Assembly: GCA_030035585.1 (NCBI GenBank)
Contig: CM057482.1
Coordinates: 42,947,501 to 43,011,500 of the forward strand
DNA from: Dugong dugon
Lineage: Eukaryota; Chordata; Mammalia; Sirenia; Dugongidae
Length of the DNA stretch: 64,000 nucleotides
Direction of reading: 5' to 3'
Of the stretch, positions 1 through 11,345 are shown piece by piece; the stretch's first letter is position 1; each line of letters begins with the position of its first letter. Position numbers and translations under genes: made by a program. The notes under the pieces were generated by a model that saw only the letters and a program-made list of their open reading frames with translations, did not search any database and had not been told where the DNA came from.

Positions 1-1220
1 CCTGGTCCCTCAGCCACCCCAGCCTCCTCTGGCTGCTGCCTCGCCCTGAAGGCTCTGCTCCTGTAGCTCCCACTTTCCTTGGGCAGGGTCTGCTGGCAGA
101 CTAGGTCTGCATTTCTCTCTGTGTCTTAATTTCACCCTAACTCTGGTCCCTGTGAGGAACACTCTCTCCTCCCCCTCCCTGTTCTTCTGTCCCTTCTTTT
201 GTATATATTTCTCATCATGATAACTTTCCGTCTTGTTGCTCTCTGTGCTTGCTATGTTCTCTCCCTCTGTTCCTTTCTGCAGATGGGAACTCAACATTTC
301 TATTTATTTTCTCCTGCCCATCTCTGTCACTCCTGAGTCCTGAGTTCTATGGGTATTTTGAAACTGATCAAGCAGTCCTCCATTTGGACTCTCTCCAGAC
401 TCCTTTCCCAGAAATGATGGACTGAGGCAGGGGCAGCTGGAAGGGCTAGGGCCTCACCTCGATCCTGCTCATCCTCTCGGCTGAAGGAAGGACACTTTCC
501 TTCCTCCCCATGCCCTGCATCTGTGTGTGAGGAAGCATCATCTTGGAGATTCTACAATGTCACCCCTCCTTTTTCTGGTCCCCTCTTTGAGGCCCTCAAG
601 TCTCCCCACTGACCAACATCTAGGCAGATACTGTCCTCTTGGGACCAGCTTCTGCTCTCTGCCCTTCAAATAGGGGCAGCAAGGAGGCAGCTTCCAGACA
701 CAATCCTAGCCCTTGTGAGCATTGACATTCCCAAAGCCTGGCTCTTTGGGGCTTCCCTGCTCCCCCTTTTCCACCCCTATGCTGCCTCAGGAAGCATCTG
801 ACTTTTTCCCTAGTAAACGCATACGGAACTCTCAAAATGTATTATGAGCCTGGGGTCTCCAGCACTTTGGAGCATTTTCAATGGCTACCTTGGAAGCCAC
901 TCCACTGAGCATAAAACCCACAGTGTCCTTTTCCACAGCATCAGTGTGCACAAGATCAGGACCCTGATAATATGGGTGGTTGACTCTGAGCCCCTGAGTG
1001 GACAAAGAACTTCCCCTTTACTACCCAACTTACTGCCTGCCTGGTCACAAGGAACACAATATTTCCCAACTGATAAAACTGGTGCATGTTTTAAATGTTC
1101 ATTTTCTTAGAGTAATCTTGTTTATCTGGGAGGCCATAATAGGACAGGGACTAAGGGTAAGTGTGTCTGAACCATCCACCCAGTCCTTGTGGGTATATCT
1201 GATGTTTTCATTTTCAGCAT
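1..1220. other. GC-rich unique DNA, no gene assigned
   Basis: The plus strand is pyrimidine-rich and no transposon is recognised. A good acceptor-like signal (long C/T tract ending in CAG at 280-282) is followed by sequence with an early stop in the frame starting at 283 and no strong donor, so no exon is called. Open frames here lack family features. Confidence 0.4.
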
Positions 1221-1224
1221 GTCA

Positions 1225-1345
1225 ATCTGTCCTTTCTCACTATGGAGGACAGCACTTGAATGCAGGAACCTTGTCTCATTCATCTTTGTATCCCCACTGC
1301 CCAGCAAAGCTCAACAAATATTTGACAAAGCAGTGAGCTTACGGA
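1225..1345 (+). repeat. L2 LINE 3'-end fragment
   Basis: The stretch reads like the typical L2 terminus: a 'gcaggaaccttgtctcattc' segment, then 'tgtatccccactgcccag', then 'caacaaatatttg'. It is ancient, shared by all placental mammals, and non-coding. Confidence 0.7.
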
Positions 1346-4021
1346 TGAGTGAATTCCTGAAGAACTATCTGAGGAGAGCAGCACAGAGGAGGCAAAGCGG
1401 AAGTGAGAGACATCCAGCCCAGGACTCCGCGGCTGCCAAGATGCCTGGCACTAGGGATGCTGTTCAGATTTGGTTCACTGGGGCAGTCTTCTGAAGTGGG
1501 GACAGTCTTGTGGACAGTCCCCACAAAAGCCTTTGTCCCATGTCTGCTGGGTCTAGACACGCAGCACCCCGCAGCCCTAATTTCAGAGTTATAGCCTCCA
1601 GAGCCCCTGCCTGAAGAAAAGTCCTGCACCAACTCCTCAAGCTTGGCTGGTGGTTACTGAGTCATGTTGAGAGCCATTTAATATCTTCCTTGAGACTGTC
1701 CCCTTTCTCTGGAGTCTGAGATCAGTTTCGATTCCTGTTCATGGCCATGTCTCCAATCCAAGGCACTGGCCTGTGAGGCCACAGAACTGGCTGACAGGGG
1801 GAGCACTTCAAGGGCTCTGGGGGCCCCAGAATGAGGTGGAAGGCAAAGTGACAGCTGTTCCTGTTGAAGTTTACCAAGCAGCCTGGCAGGGGCTCTCACG
1901 GTGGTGGTGGTGGTGGGGGTTGTGGTATATCTTGGCACACTCTTGCCTATTGCCTGCTGCCAGGGCCCACAATCCGTCAAGCAGCCTCTCTGGAGAAGGC
2001 AGGCCAACCTCCTCTCATTCTGGGGGCCATTTTGGGAGCCTCCTTCCGAGGTTCTGGGTTTCTCTGGAGGAGTGCCTAGGCTGGGGTCTCAGGGGCCAAG
2101 GAAGACCCCAAATCCTGCCCCCTGCCCCCAGAGTTCTGCATTGGATGCTTAACTCTCCACCATTAGGGCTGTCTTTCCTGGTCACTGAAATGATTACTGT
2201 TAAGCTATAATTTCTTTCTGGAAAGGATGCTCAGTTCCCATTCGTGTTTTGGGTGCTAGGCTTTAAGCAGGGTTGGGGGAAGGAAAAAGGGGACAAAGAA
2301 GAGAGAAGGGCATCATTAGGCTTCGATACCCTCCTTCCATCCAGTCCTGGCTGGCCCCTAGTTCTCCCTGCTTCCTCTGAATAATGATGTGGAACATGAG
2401 GACAACTTGCAGGTCTCTGGGCCATGCTGCTGGCCCCCATCGGTTGGTTGCTTCTGCACCTCAGTGGTCAGCACCCCATCAGCGAGCCCTCACCTCGACT
2501 CAGTCTCCCCCAAGTCTTAGCCATTCTGTTTTCCCTTCCCCTCTCTCATCTGCCCCAGCTGGCCTTCCTTTGCTTAGGCTCTTTCCCCTCCCTTTTAGCA
2601 TCGCTGCCGTCATCTTGACAAGGGTTCACTCTTGTCTTCGTCTACTTTCTATCTCTTCACGTCTCTTTGTCCACCCCTTCCACCCACCCTGGATACTCGG
2701 TACTTGGGACTTCTTTCCTCCTGTGTATTCACCTCTTGAAGGCCCTTTTTTCTTTCACAAGAACTGGGGCCCAGACGGAGTCTGGCCATGGCTTGGCAGA
2801 GCCAGCTGGGACTTCCCTGATGGCCTGGCTTCCACCCAAGTCCCTTTTCCTTTTGGCCCCCTCTAGCAATCCAAGTGTACAAGCCCTGAGCCCAGGGCCC
2901 AACCTTAGGCCAGACGATGTGCATCCACCATCCTCCCTGACCTCCTTGCTAGCAATCCTGCTTCTGGAAGACCACACTCTTCCTATATATTGCATAAATA
3001 TGTATACATAGAAAACATTTCTTTTCAAACCTTATTAATTGTGGAAGTGTGTTAGTGTAGACCCCAAGCCTATAAGGAGTCTCTCTGAACCCTTGTTTCC
3101 CTCTAGGAGATCTGGGAACCATGAGGTTTCTCATTCTAGGTCCCTGAGCTGCTGTCTTCTCCAGGAGTGCAGGACAGTGAATGGGAGGTTGGAGGGACCG
3201 TTGGCCTCCAAGCTGTGTGCCCCTCCCCCACCTGCCCAGTGGCAGTTGATACTGGTGGGGTTTCCTGGGCAGCTTAGCTCTCAATGTGCAGTGACAGTTG
3301 ACCTGTAGAGCATCCACATTTTCCATGTAGTTCCTGGGTGCAGAACTCTCCAGAAGAGGGGGCTTCTGAATGGCCCAGCCCAGGTGTTCTGTTCAGGCCA
3401 GGTAGCTTTGCCCCTCTGAGTCCAGGGAGCCGATTTTGTGCCTTCCTGGGATCCCGGCAACTTTGGGCCTCCTGAGGATCACTGGAGGAGGGGATTGAAG
3501 AGCTGTGTTGGCTGGGATCACAGGGGCCTGGGAAAGCCCCTGCCTTTGCCAAGAAACAACCCCTTCCTCTCAGATGCTGCCCTGCCCTGTCCCAGATGCC
3601 TGATGTCCCACCATTATTAAAGACTCTTTCCCTGGATGAAGGACTGGCTTCTATTAAGCTACCGTTTCTTTGTGGAAAAGATACATTTCAAACTGCCAGC
3701 AACTTTGCCCCACAATGTGAGTTGCCAAGGCCCTCTGCTGACCAGAAGTTGGGGGGCCAAGTTGGAGAAGGGACATAAGGGCAAAAGAAACATGCCAAGT
3801 GCAGCCAGGCAGACTGGGGATTAGGTCCGGAAACACACCACAGATTACCCAAATGGGCCTAGGGCTGGCCCAGGAGGGGTTCCAGCCCTGAGGTGTCACC
3901 CTCCCCAGGCAAGGGATGAGCTTTCCTAAAGGTAGTATGTCCAGGTCTGTGAGGCTCCAGGTAGGCTCCAGGTACTGAGGGGACAATCTGATGCCCCAGT
4001 GGTCTTGTTTTCTCCTTCTAG
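1346..4021. other. Transposon-poor GC-rich stretch, no gene assigned
   Basis: About 2.7 kb without a recognisable interspersed repeat. It contains a short GGT-rich run near 1900-1925 and several pyrimidine tracts followed by AG, but no acceptor and donor pair bounding an open exon that I would trust. Open frames on both strands overlap one another and show no domain motif. It may be intron of the transcript suggested just downstream. Confidence 0.4.
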
Positions 4022-4119
4022 GTCTTGCGAGTAACAATTCCCAGAGGCCATGCAATGTGCCTGCAACTGGAGGCCTTCCATGGATGGCCCTGGAGGCCTC
4101 CCAGGCCCAGCATTGCTAG
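4022..4119 (+). other. Candidate exon (98 nt), coding status unsupported
   Basis: A pyrimidine tract (gttttctccttctag) ends at 4021 and a good donor (CTAG then GTGAGA) starts at 4120. Frame 1 is open across the 98 nt and leaves two bases over. Joining those to the next candidate exon gives a stop at once, and the other two frames contain stops. If real it is better read as a non-coding or untranslated exon. Based on splice-signal shape only. Confidence 0.3.
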
Positions 4120-4560
4120 GTGAGAAAGGTAGGTGGCAACACTGAGTCAGCATCCTGTACACATGCCAGCTCTCTAGTTTCTCTCTTTTTCCCAAACCTG
4201 GGAGACTGCTGCCTGGGGTGGTGGGGGTGGGGAGGACCTCACTTGTTAGAAAGTCCAAAGTGGGGTACTCTCAGGCCCCTTGGGCTTGGATTTCCCTTTT
4301 CTCACTCCCAAATGCAGCTCCTCCATCTTCATTAGTTTCCATCTTTTCCTGAAATGACATTGGTGCTCCTCTTAGGAACTGTAAATCAGAGGCGAATTTC
4401 TGGGTGAGATCACAAGGCACAATCAGCTCCTCACTCCTGGACCGCCTCTTTCTCACTAGGCTTTGCCCTGTGAAAACTGTCTCTGGTCCTCTGTAACCCA
4501 GGTAGTCACCTGGTCTTCTGCCTCTGAATACAACTTGTCTTCTACTCTTGTGTCTTTCAG

Positions 4561-4602
4561 TTGAGACAATCTCTTCACAGCTTCTCAGTCAGTATGGGTC
4601 AG
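4561..4602 (+). other. Candidate 42-nt exon
   Basis: It is preceded by a strong acceptor (cttgtgtctttcag, ending at 4560) and followed by CAG then GTAATG, an acceptable donor. Its length is a multiple of three and frame 1 is open for 14 codons. It lies 441 nt after the previous candidate and 219 nt before the next, all on the plus strand. No protein family is recognised. Confidence 0.3.
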
Positions 4603-4821
4603 GTAATGGTGCATGCAGTCCCCAGGGCAGCTGGGTGGGGCCTGGGTCAAGTCTCCACCTACCCTAGTGTGCTGAACAAATGCTCTTTTCTATGTGTACC
4701 AAGAAGTGAACAAGGTTATGGAACACTGCTCTAATGCTCACTCTCTTGCTTTCTTTTTCTTGGATGTCTTCCTCTGTGTACCTTTCTGCCTCTTATCATC
4801 TCCTTTTTTCTTTTTTTACAG

Positions 4822-5007
4822 AGAAGACTAGGCCCTGAGTCAGCAAAGAGGAGGGAACCATCTAACTTTCTACAGGTGCATCACCCACCGACACTGATGA
4901 CAAAGAGGAAACACCTTGTTCCCCATCCTGATGTTAGGAATCTCGGTCCTATTGTGCCCTGCCCCCACACACTTGAAAGCTCCCCCATTGCCCATTATGA
5001 AAGGAAC
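4822..5007 (+). other. Candidate last exon with 61-codon open stretch
   Basis: The acceptor is a long T/C tract (ttttttctttttttacag) ending at 4821. Reading on in phase 0 from the 42-nt candidate exon, the frame stays open through arginine-, proline- and histidine-rich codons to a TAA at 5005-5007. The only nearby donor (GTGCAT at 4876) is weak, so this could be a terminal exon. An AATAAA at about 5444 lies within an L2 remnant and could serve as the polyadenylation signal. The protein is not recognised; coding is inference only. Confidence 0.25.
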
Positions 5008-5309
5008 TAATGGCATATGGCACCTGTCTCTTCTCCTTGTCCTCTCATGACCTGGTCCTCAACTGGAAATGGCAAGGAGGTGGTGCCACATCAGGCCCCA
5101 CCACTTCGTCCCCGGAAGTTTCAGTCCTGCTAACTCCATAGCCTCCACCTTCACTTCTGAGTGAGTCCAAAAATAGGCCCCCATTCACTAGTGTCTTGAT
5201 TTGTAGTGTTAGTCTTGGAAGGTTACCTTTGGAATGTTTACTCAGGGTCAAGTCGATGTCCTAGGTAGCAATACTGACTTGCTTCTCAAACCCTGGCTAA
5301 AGCTACCCT

Positions 5310-5452
5310 CTCTTTACCCACTTGATATTAGTTTCTTTTGTGGTAGGAACTCTTGGAGGGCAAGACACTGTTTCTCATGCATTTCTGGATCCCTGGGGCT
5401 AAGCTCAGAGCTTGATACAGATGCTTAGCATGTGCTTATTTGAATAAAGTAA
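5310..5452 (+). repeat. L2 LINE 3'-end fragment
   Basis: Shows the L2-terminus pattern: 'ggaactcttggagggcaag', a 'tggatccctggggct' segment, a 'gcttagcatgtgctta' segment and a final 'gaataaa'. Confidence 0.65.
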
Positions 5453-5833
5453 TTTCAAAATGGCATATACAAACAAATATTGAACATTTTTTTCCTGACC
5501 TTCTAGCTAAGGGAGATAGAAGAAAGTTTAGGACAATCTTGGTGTACCCAGAAAGAAAGATGGAGGAGGGTGAGGAGCAAACAGGTATGTATGTATTCTG
5601 GTCTGGATTTGAAATCTGAGTTTGCCTAATGGAGCAGAGTTGTTGCCACTTCATACACAGAAAGCTGATCCTGAGGGCATTCTATGAATTTCAAATTCAA
5701 GGAGTGTGTTGGGTTAATGCCCTCTCCACACACATAGCCATAATACTATAACTAGTATTATATCTGTTGCCTCTGCTATTAGAGATTGCAGAGGGATTTC
5801 CTGTACTGGTAGTGCATAAACAAAGTACTATGT
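5453..5833. other. No recognised feature
   Basis: AT-rich unique sequence between an L2 remnant and the MaLR element; no gene or repeat recognised. Confidence 0.5.
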
Positions 5834-6346
5834 TGTCTTAGTTATCTAGTGCTGCTATGACAGAAATACAAAAAAGTTTACGGCTTTAACAAAGACAAGT
5901 TTATTCTCTCACAGTTTAGCAAGTTAGAAGTCCAAATTTGGGGTATCACCTCCAGGGGAAGGCTTTCTCTCTCTGTTGGCTCTGGAGAAAAGTCCTTGTC
6001 ATCAGTCTTCCCCTGGTCTAGGAGTTTCTCAGTGCAGAGACCCAGGGTCCAAAGGACATGTTCCGCTCCTGGTGCTTCTTCCTCGGTGGCATGGGGTCCC
6101 TCTCCTCTCTTGTATATCTCAAAAGAGATTGACTCAAGATACAACCTAATCCTGTGAATTGTGTCCTGCCCATTAACATAACTGCCTCTAATCTTGCCTC
6201 TTTAACATTACAGAGGTTAGGATTTTCCTACAACACAGAGGAAAATTACATCAGATCACAAAATGGTGAACAACTACACGATACTGGGAATCATGGCCTA
6301 GCCAAGTTGATAGACATTTTTTAGGGACACAATTCAATTCATAATA
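5834..6346 (-). repeat. 3' LTR of the MaLR-type element
   Basis: About 510 bp. Minus-strand reading ends near TAAGACA as in sister copies. It shares long stretches with 7672-8182, including 'gagattgactcaagatacaa' and 'atactgggaatcatggccta'. A minus-strand open frame of 88 codons (5878-6144) lies inside and is related to one in the LTR at 42254. Confidence 0.8.
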
Positions 6347-7671
6347 TTCCACCCTTTGGCCCTCAAAAATTCATGTCCTTGCCACATGTAAAACATATTC
6401 ACCCCATCCTATCCTCCCAAAAGTCTTAAATCAACTCCAAGTCCAAAATCTCATCTACAAAATTCCTCTTCATTTGTGAAATCTAGAACACAAGTTATCT
6501 GCTTCCAAAGTACAAAGTTAGAACAGGCACAAGGTAGACATTTCCATTACAAATGGGCGAGGCTGGAGGGAAAGAAGGGATAACAGGCACCAAGCAAGTC
6601 ATCAGAACACATTACATTAGCTCTCAAGCCTTGAAAATAATCCTCTGTTCTCTGAGACCATTTAGGCAATGGCCCTGTCCTCCAGACTCTGGGTGTTGGT
6701 CATACTCTCTGGATTCTGGGTGGAGGACCCTAGGTCCTGGGCTTCAGCCCCATCTTCCAGGCCTACTCGGTCAGCAACTGCTCCCTCAGATTTGGGTGGC
6801 CCCATTCTCCTAATCAATATGAGTAGCGACCCTACCTCCTCGTCGCCAGTAGGCCCATTCTTTTATCCCTTGGGCATGGCAGCCCTGCCTCCTCAACTTT
6901 GGGTAGCAGATCCAGCCCCCTTCCTCTGGCACTCATGAAAGGCAGCCCTACACACTTTAAATGAGTTGGTGAAGATCTGACTTTTTGAAACCTAGGAGGC
7001 TGTAGCCCCACCCTTTGGCTGTGGTTCCACCCTTTGAGACCCCAGAGGTTGCGGCCATACCCTTTCAGACGGAGGCATCTCTGTTTCCTGTTCTCCTTGT
7101 CTCTTCAGCTTCTGCTTCCTGGTTCCTTGGCCTCTCAGACCCTTGGGCTTCTTGGGCTCGCCCAGCCTCTGCCCTGCTCAGGCAAGTGTTTCAAAGCCCT
7201 TTAGCTCTGCTGATAAGTGCCTGGGGGCACCCCACTCTGCCAGTAAACCTTGGCCGGAAGGCATTCAACTCTCTCGTTCCATGGGTTGGCAACCCTAGCT
7301 GAACCCATAAGTGCCCAGAGGCAAGCACTCTGTTAGGAAGCCTCCTGCCTGAAGGCACTCAGCTCTCTCACTCCATGGGTCGGCTCCCACTTTGTCTCAC
7401 ACCAGTCTCTGGTTCTGCTGCTGCCATTTCTCTGCTGCTGCTTTCACAGTCTCTAACATCTTTGATGTTACAGCTCTCCTCACTTCCCTCTGAGCCCTCA
7501 CCAGAATTGTCACTGATGTCTGTAATTCCACCAACAGTCTCTTCAAGGCCATCTAGGCTTTTACTATTAGGCACTTTAAAACTCTTCCAGCCTCTACTCA
7601 TTACTCAATTCAAAACCACTTCCACATTGTAGGTGTTTGTTAAAGCAGCACCCCATACTCCCAGCACCAAA
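6347..7671 (-). repeat. MaLR internal region (non-coding)
   Basis: It begins next to the left LTR with 'ccaccctttggccctc', which resembles the end of MaLR interiors such as those of THE1/MST. The rest is C/T-rich on plus. Open frames at 6553-6938 and 7015-7302 have no domain features and are treated as chance. Confidence 0.65.
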
Positions 7672-8182
7672 TTCTTAGTTTTCTAGTGTTGCTATAACAG
7701 AAATACCACAAGTGGATGGCTTTAATAAAGAAAAAATTATTTTCTCACAGTTTAGGAGGCTGGAAGTAAAAATTCAGAATACCAGCTCCAAGGGAAGGCT
7801 TTCTTTCTTTGATGGCTCTTGGGGAAGGTCTAAGAGCTTCTTACCCTGGTGTAGGAGCTTCTCAGCACAGGAACCCAGGGTCCAAAGGATGTGCTCCCGC
7901 CCGGCACTTCTTTCTTGGTGGCATGAGGTCCTTTCCTCTCTGCTCAATTCTCTTCTTTATATCTCAACAGAGATTGACTCAAGATACAACTTCTATCCTG
8001 TAGGTTGAGTCCTGGCTCATTAACATAACTGCCTCTAATCCTGCCTCATTAACATCATAGAGGTTACAACACACAAGAAAATTACATCAGATCACAAAAT
8101 GGTGGACAACTACACAATACTGGGAATCATGGCCTAGCTATGTTGACATACATTTTTAGGGGACACAGTTCAATCCATAACA
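7672..8182 (-). repeat. 5' LTR of the MaLR-type element
   Basis: Direct repeat of 5834-6346. The minus-strand LTR end abuts the primer-site-like sequence at about 7650-7671. Divergence between this and the other LTR would date the insertion. Confidence 0.8.
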
Positions 8183-8299
8183 GATGTTAAGAATGATTGT
8201 GACACCTAGTCTAAGGACAGAGAGAAAGGGTATAATGATCAATGAGCAGTGAGGACTATGGAGTCTGTCTCTTAATTATGTTTCAAATGATATCTCTCT

Positions 8300-8835
8300 T
8301 CTCTGTCCTCACTGACAGTGTTTACATCCCATCATCAGCTCTTCTCTAGACATCTATGCCTTCCCCCATCATTCTCCACACTGTCCCCAGAGTGGTCTTT
8401 CCAGAAATTGCTCAACATACTAATAAGCTAAAAGCCTCATTGGACTTCCCATTATCCACAAAATAAAGCCTCATCTCGTTAGCTTGCCCATCTCTTTTTT
8501 GCCCCAGCCCATTTCTCTACTCCTCCTTTTGGGTTCCAGCTGCACAGAGCTACTCAGAATTCTCCAAAGGATACCTCGTGCTTTCCATCCTCCATCTCTA
8601 CCTGGCAGAACTCCTTTAATGTCTATCTCAAGTCTCCTCTTTCCTGTAACTTGCAAAATTCAGAATGGTATCATCTGGTTTCCTTGAACACTTGCTGTAT
8701 ATAATTCTTCAACAGATTATTTTTACTTTTCTGTCAACAGACTGTAAGTGAAGAGTCCCTTCCTTGTTTGCCTTAGTATCCCTTAAGTCTATTAGAGTGT
8801 CTGCTATATCATACTCTCTAAATTAATATTTGCAG
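8300..8835 (+). repeat. L2 LINE 3' portion, about 540 bp
   Basis: The longest L2 piece here. It follows the L2 ORF2 3' sequence and tail in order: 'cattctccacactgtcccca', 'gagtggtctttcc', 'ataaagcctcatctcgttag', then the tail with 'tctgtcaacagactgtaag' and a degraded 'taatatttgcagaaatga' end. Decayed and non-coding. Confidence 0.8.
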
Positions 8836-9740
8836 AAATGACGGAACAAGCATGGATTTTGTGGATCTTAGTCCACAAAGTCAAGAGTACAAGACGTGTC
8901 ACATTAGTTTCTTTCAGCCTTCTTCCAAGCACTGTTGCTGCTACAATGGCAGGACATTTCTTCTCAGTCATGACTGGAGTGCCCCTGTATTCAAAGCTGT
9001 GCCAAGATCCCTGGGTTTTAGGTAGTCCAAAGTACTTGGTCATTTGTCACATGTCATCAATTTAGACTTACTTTGTTTCTCCAGTGTCCATTATCTCAAT
9101 CCACATGGCCCCCATGGTCCCTTCAGACCTAGAGGGGCTCCTGCTTTACAGCAGTGCTTGGGGCCACCTTTATGCCTGGTGTCCTGCCTCCGTGGTGGAC
9201 CACACAGCCGCCCCTCCCTGAAAGCCCATCATCTCCACCCAGCCAGGTCCACCCTGCATGTAGGATCCACCAACATTTATCTCCTAACTATCTCTCATTT
9301 TCGTCAGTTAGGACAATCTCTCGCTTTCCTGTTTTGGGACAACAAAGAATGATCTCTTTTATGATTTAGGCTTCTACAAAAATCAGAAGAGCTGCTGATT
9401 TTAAGTAGCTCCCTGCAAAAATCCCTGCATCAAGAAACCTCAAAGGGCCTGGCTGCATGCTTGAAGTGGTTGACAAATAAGATGTAGGGAGATCAAACAC
9501 AAATTGCCTAATAAATTATCCTCATATAGCTGATTATCCATCCATCTGTCCATTCAAACATCCATAACCTGTTAGAATGATACTTCTACAAAAATGCTAG
9601 TGAGATCAAGCCATTTTTTTTATTTTTTCCTTTTATATGCCCATATTTTCCACATGCTTTACAATAAAAACATATTGCTTTTGTAATGTGAGAAGCCCTC
9701 ATTAACAAAAGAGGACAATATGAAGGTCGAAAACAATTTA
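8836..9740. other. No recognised feature
   Basis: Unique sequence. Open frames at 8838-9065 and 9044-9369 have no recognisable motif. A possible degenerate repeat cannot be excluded. Confidence 0.4.
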
Positions 9741-9922
9741 TGGAGTCAGAAGACTCAGGATCAAATTCCAGCTTTGCTGCTTTCTTGCTCTACGATATCT
9801 AAACCTCAGCTTGCTGATCTATTCAATTGAGATAATAGCAACCTTTTCCTTTCTGAATCAAACGAGCCAATGTGTATCAAGTTCTCGGCATAGCCTGGTA
9901 CATAGTATATCTTCAATACATG
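9741..9922 (+). repeat. MIR SINE
   Basis: Core pattern in order: degraded tRNA-like head ('actcaggatcaaattccagc'), 'taaacctcagcttgctgatc', 'gagataatagcaacc' and a tail with 'ggtacatagtatatcttcaa'. Confidence 0.75.
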
Positions 9923-9923
9923 G

Positions 9924-10146
9924 CTGTTGTTGGTTGCTGTCTAGTTGATTCCAATTCATGGCAATCCTATGCTGGCTCGAAGAGTTCAACACTTGACCAC
10001 TAGCTAAAAGGATGGCAGTTTCAATCCACTTAGAGGTACCTCAGAAGACAGGTCTGGCAACCTGCTTCCAAAAGGTCACAGCTTGGAAAACCCTGTGGAG
10101 CAGTTCTACTCTGCACACATGGAGTCTCCACGAGTCAATACATTGT
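9924..10146 (+). repeat. AfroSINE preceded by an inverted AfroSINE/RTE tail
   Basis: 9973-10146 is a diverged plus-strand AfroSINE (head 'agctaaaaggatggcagttt', later 'ctgtggagcagttctactct', degraded gagtca tail). Immediately before it, 9924-9972 is a reverse-complement AfroSINE/RTE tail beginning tgttgttggttgctgtc. The two lie tail to head, so this is either an inverted pair or a rearranged insertion. Confidence 0.65.
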
Positions 10147-10169
10147 AGCAACTATTTTCCACGCTAGTG

Positions 10170-10270
10170 TATGGGCCTGAGAGCAGGGCTGGGTCACATT
10201 TCTCCATTATTTCCACCGTCTGGCAAGGACCTGGTTCATGGAAGTTAATCAAGAGTTAATTGTTGAAGAA
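10170..10270 (+). repeat. Possible L2 tail fragment
   Basis: Short segment with 'tccattatttccaccgtctg' and 'tggttcatggaagttaatc', ordered like an L2 end. Weak match by eye. Confidence 0.35.
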
Positions 10271-10811
10271 ATCACCAGATGAAGAATTTAGTTAATCCAT
10301 ATTCCAAACCCTAGATCTGTCACTCCAAAAGTTAGAGCATTCTTTTTACGGAACATACTCATCTACAGCACTAGATATTATTGGTCTCTGAATATGTGTG
10401 TAGTTTTCTTTAAAATTGTTTTTTCTTTGATTGTGTGATAAACCATATGGAGACTATTGAAGGACCTAGAGGGATTGCTTCATGCCACCTATTATAAGCC
10501 CAACCATACACATATCCTGCAGTTGTTTTTATGTTTTTATGACTTTCTAATTATCTGAGCACACACATTGTATCTCTATTTACAACTCAGGCTCCATGGC
10601 AGGGTTACTCACATATTAACCATGAGTTTTTCTGCCTGTGATTTGTCATCTGTACTAATGAAGGAGTGAGCAATCATAATAAAAAGCTGGAAAGGTGACT
10701 AAAATCTAAAACACAACATGAAGCAATATTCCAAATTACCATATTCAGTTGAGCGTCACATTCAATCTGACATAAACTCATGTTCTGCTCTACATTTTTT
10801 GAAACTGGGTA
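10271..10811. other. No recognised feature
   Basis: AT-rich unique sequence; no gene, repeat or RNA gene recognised. Confidence 0.45.
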
Positions 10812-11345
10812 TGTATTACTTATCTATTGCTACATAACATATCACCACAATTTTAGCAGCTTAGACCAATGCACGTCTGCTATCCCACGGTTACTGTGAG
10901 TTAGGTATCTGAGCATGACTTAATTGGGCCCTTTGTTTCAGGGTCTCTCACAAGGCTGCAATCAAGATGTTGGGCAGGGCAGGGTGCCTTCTGAGACTAG
11001 ACTGGGAGAGTATTCACTTCCAATCTCTTTTCAACTATAGAAAAGATTCATTTCTTTCCTGGCTGTTGATTGGAGGCTGCCCTCAGTTCCTTGCCACATG
11101 GACTTCTTTACAGGGTGGCTTACTTTTTCAAAGCCAACAAGTGAGAGAGTCAAGAAAGTCTCCAGGTGAGATGGAAGTTAAAATTTAATGTATTCACTGA
11201 AATGACATTTAATCACTTTTGCCATATTCTACTGGTTAGAAACAAGTCATAGGTCCTGTCCACACTCAAGGGTAGAGAATTATATAAGGGTTTAATGCCA
11301 GGAGACAGAGATCCTCAGGGGCCATCTAAGAGTGTATCTACCACA
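10812..11345 (-). repeat. Solo LTR, MLT1-like or related ERVL family
   Basis: Reverse-strand LTR layout: opens with 'tattgctacataacatatca', then 'caaggctgcaatcaagatgt', 'ctcagttccttgccacatgg', 'tattctactggttagaaaca', and ends 'gtgtatctaccaca'. Subfamily not assigned. It is placental-wide in character, unlike the afrotherian LTRs elsewhere in the window. Confidence 0.6.

Larger units (their letters stand above)
5834..8182 (-). mobile_element. Complete MaLR-type (ERVL-MaLR) LTR element
   Basis: Two direct copies of one LTR (5834-6346 and 7672-8182) flank about 1.3 kb of interior, total about 2.35 kb, the usual MaLR size. The strand is minus. After the right-hand (5') LTR the interior begins, read on minus, with TTGGTGCTGGGAGT, like the MaLR primer-site region. 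Just before the left-hand (3') LTR there is a purine tract (AAAGGGTGGAA). Bases outside the LTRs (tatgt at 5829-5833, gatgt at 8183-8187) match at 4 of 5, fitting a 5-bp duplication. The interior has no gag or pol-like open frame, as usual for MaLRs. Other copies of the LTR lie at 40.2, 42.25 and 43.05 kb. Confidence 0.8.

Noticed and set aside
480-505. Minus-strand micro-exon with a donor GTGAGG at about 454-460
   Set aside because: Would need a 23-nt exon in isolation; no neighbouring exon on minus supports it.
4271-4456. Minus 61-codon frame ending at a GTGAGA donor-like site
   Set aside because: The upstream side lacks a pyrimidine tract on minus.
4022-4602. Continuous coding across candidate exons 1 and 2
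   Set aside because: The only open frame of the first leaves two bases that give a stop immediately in the second.
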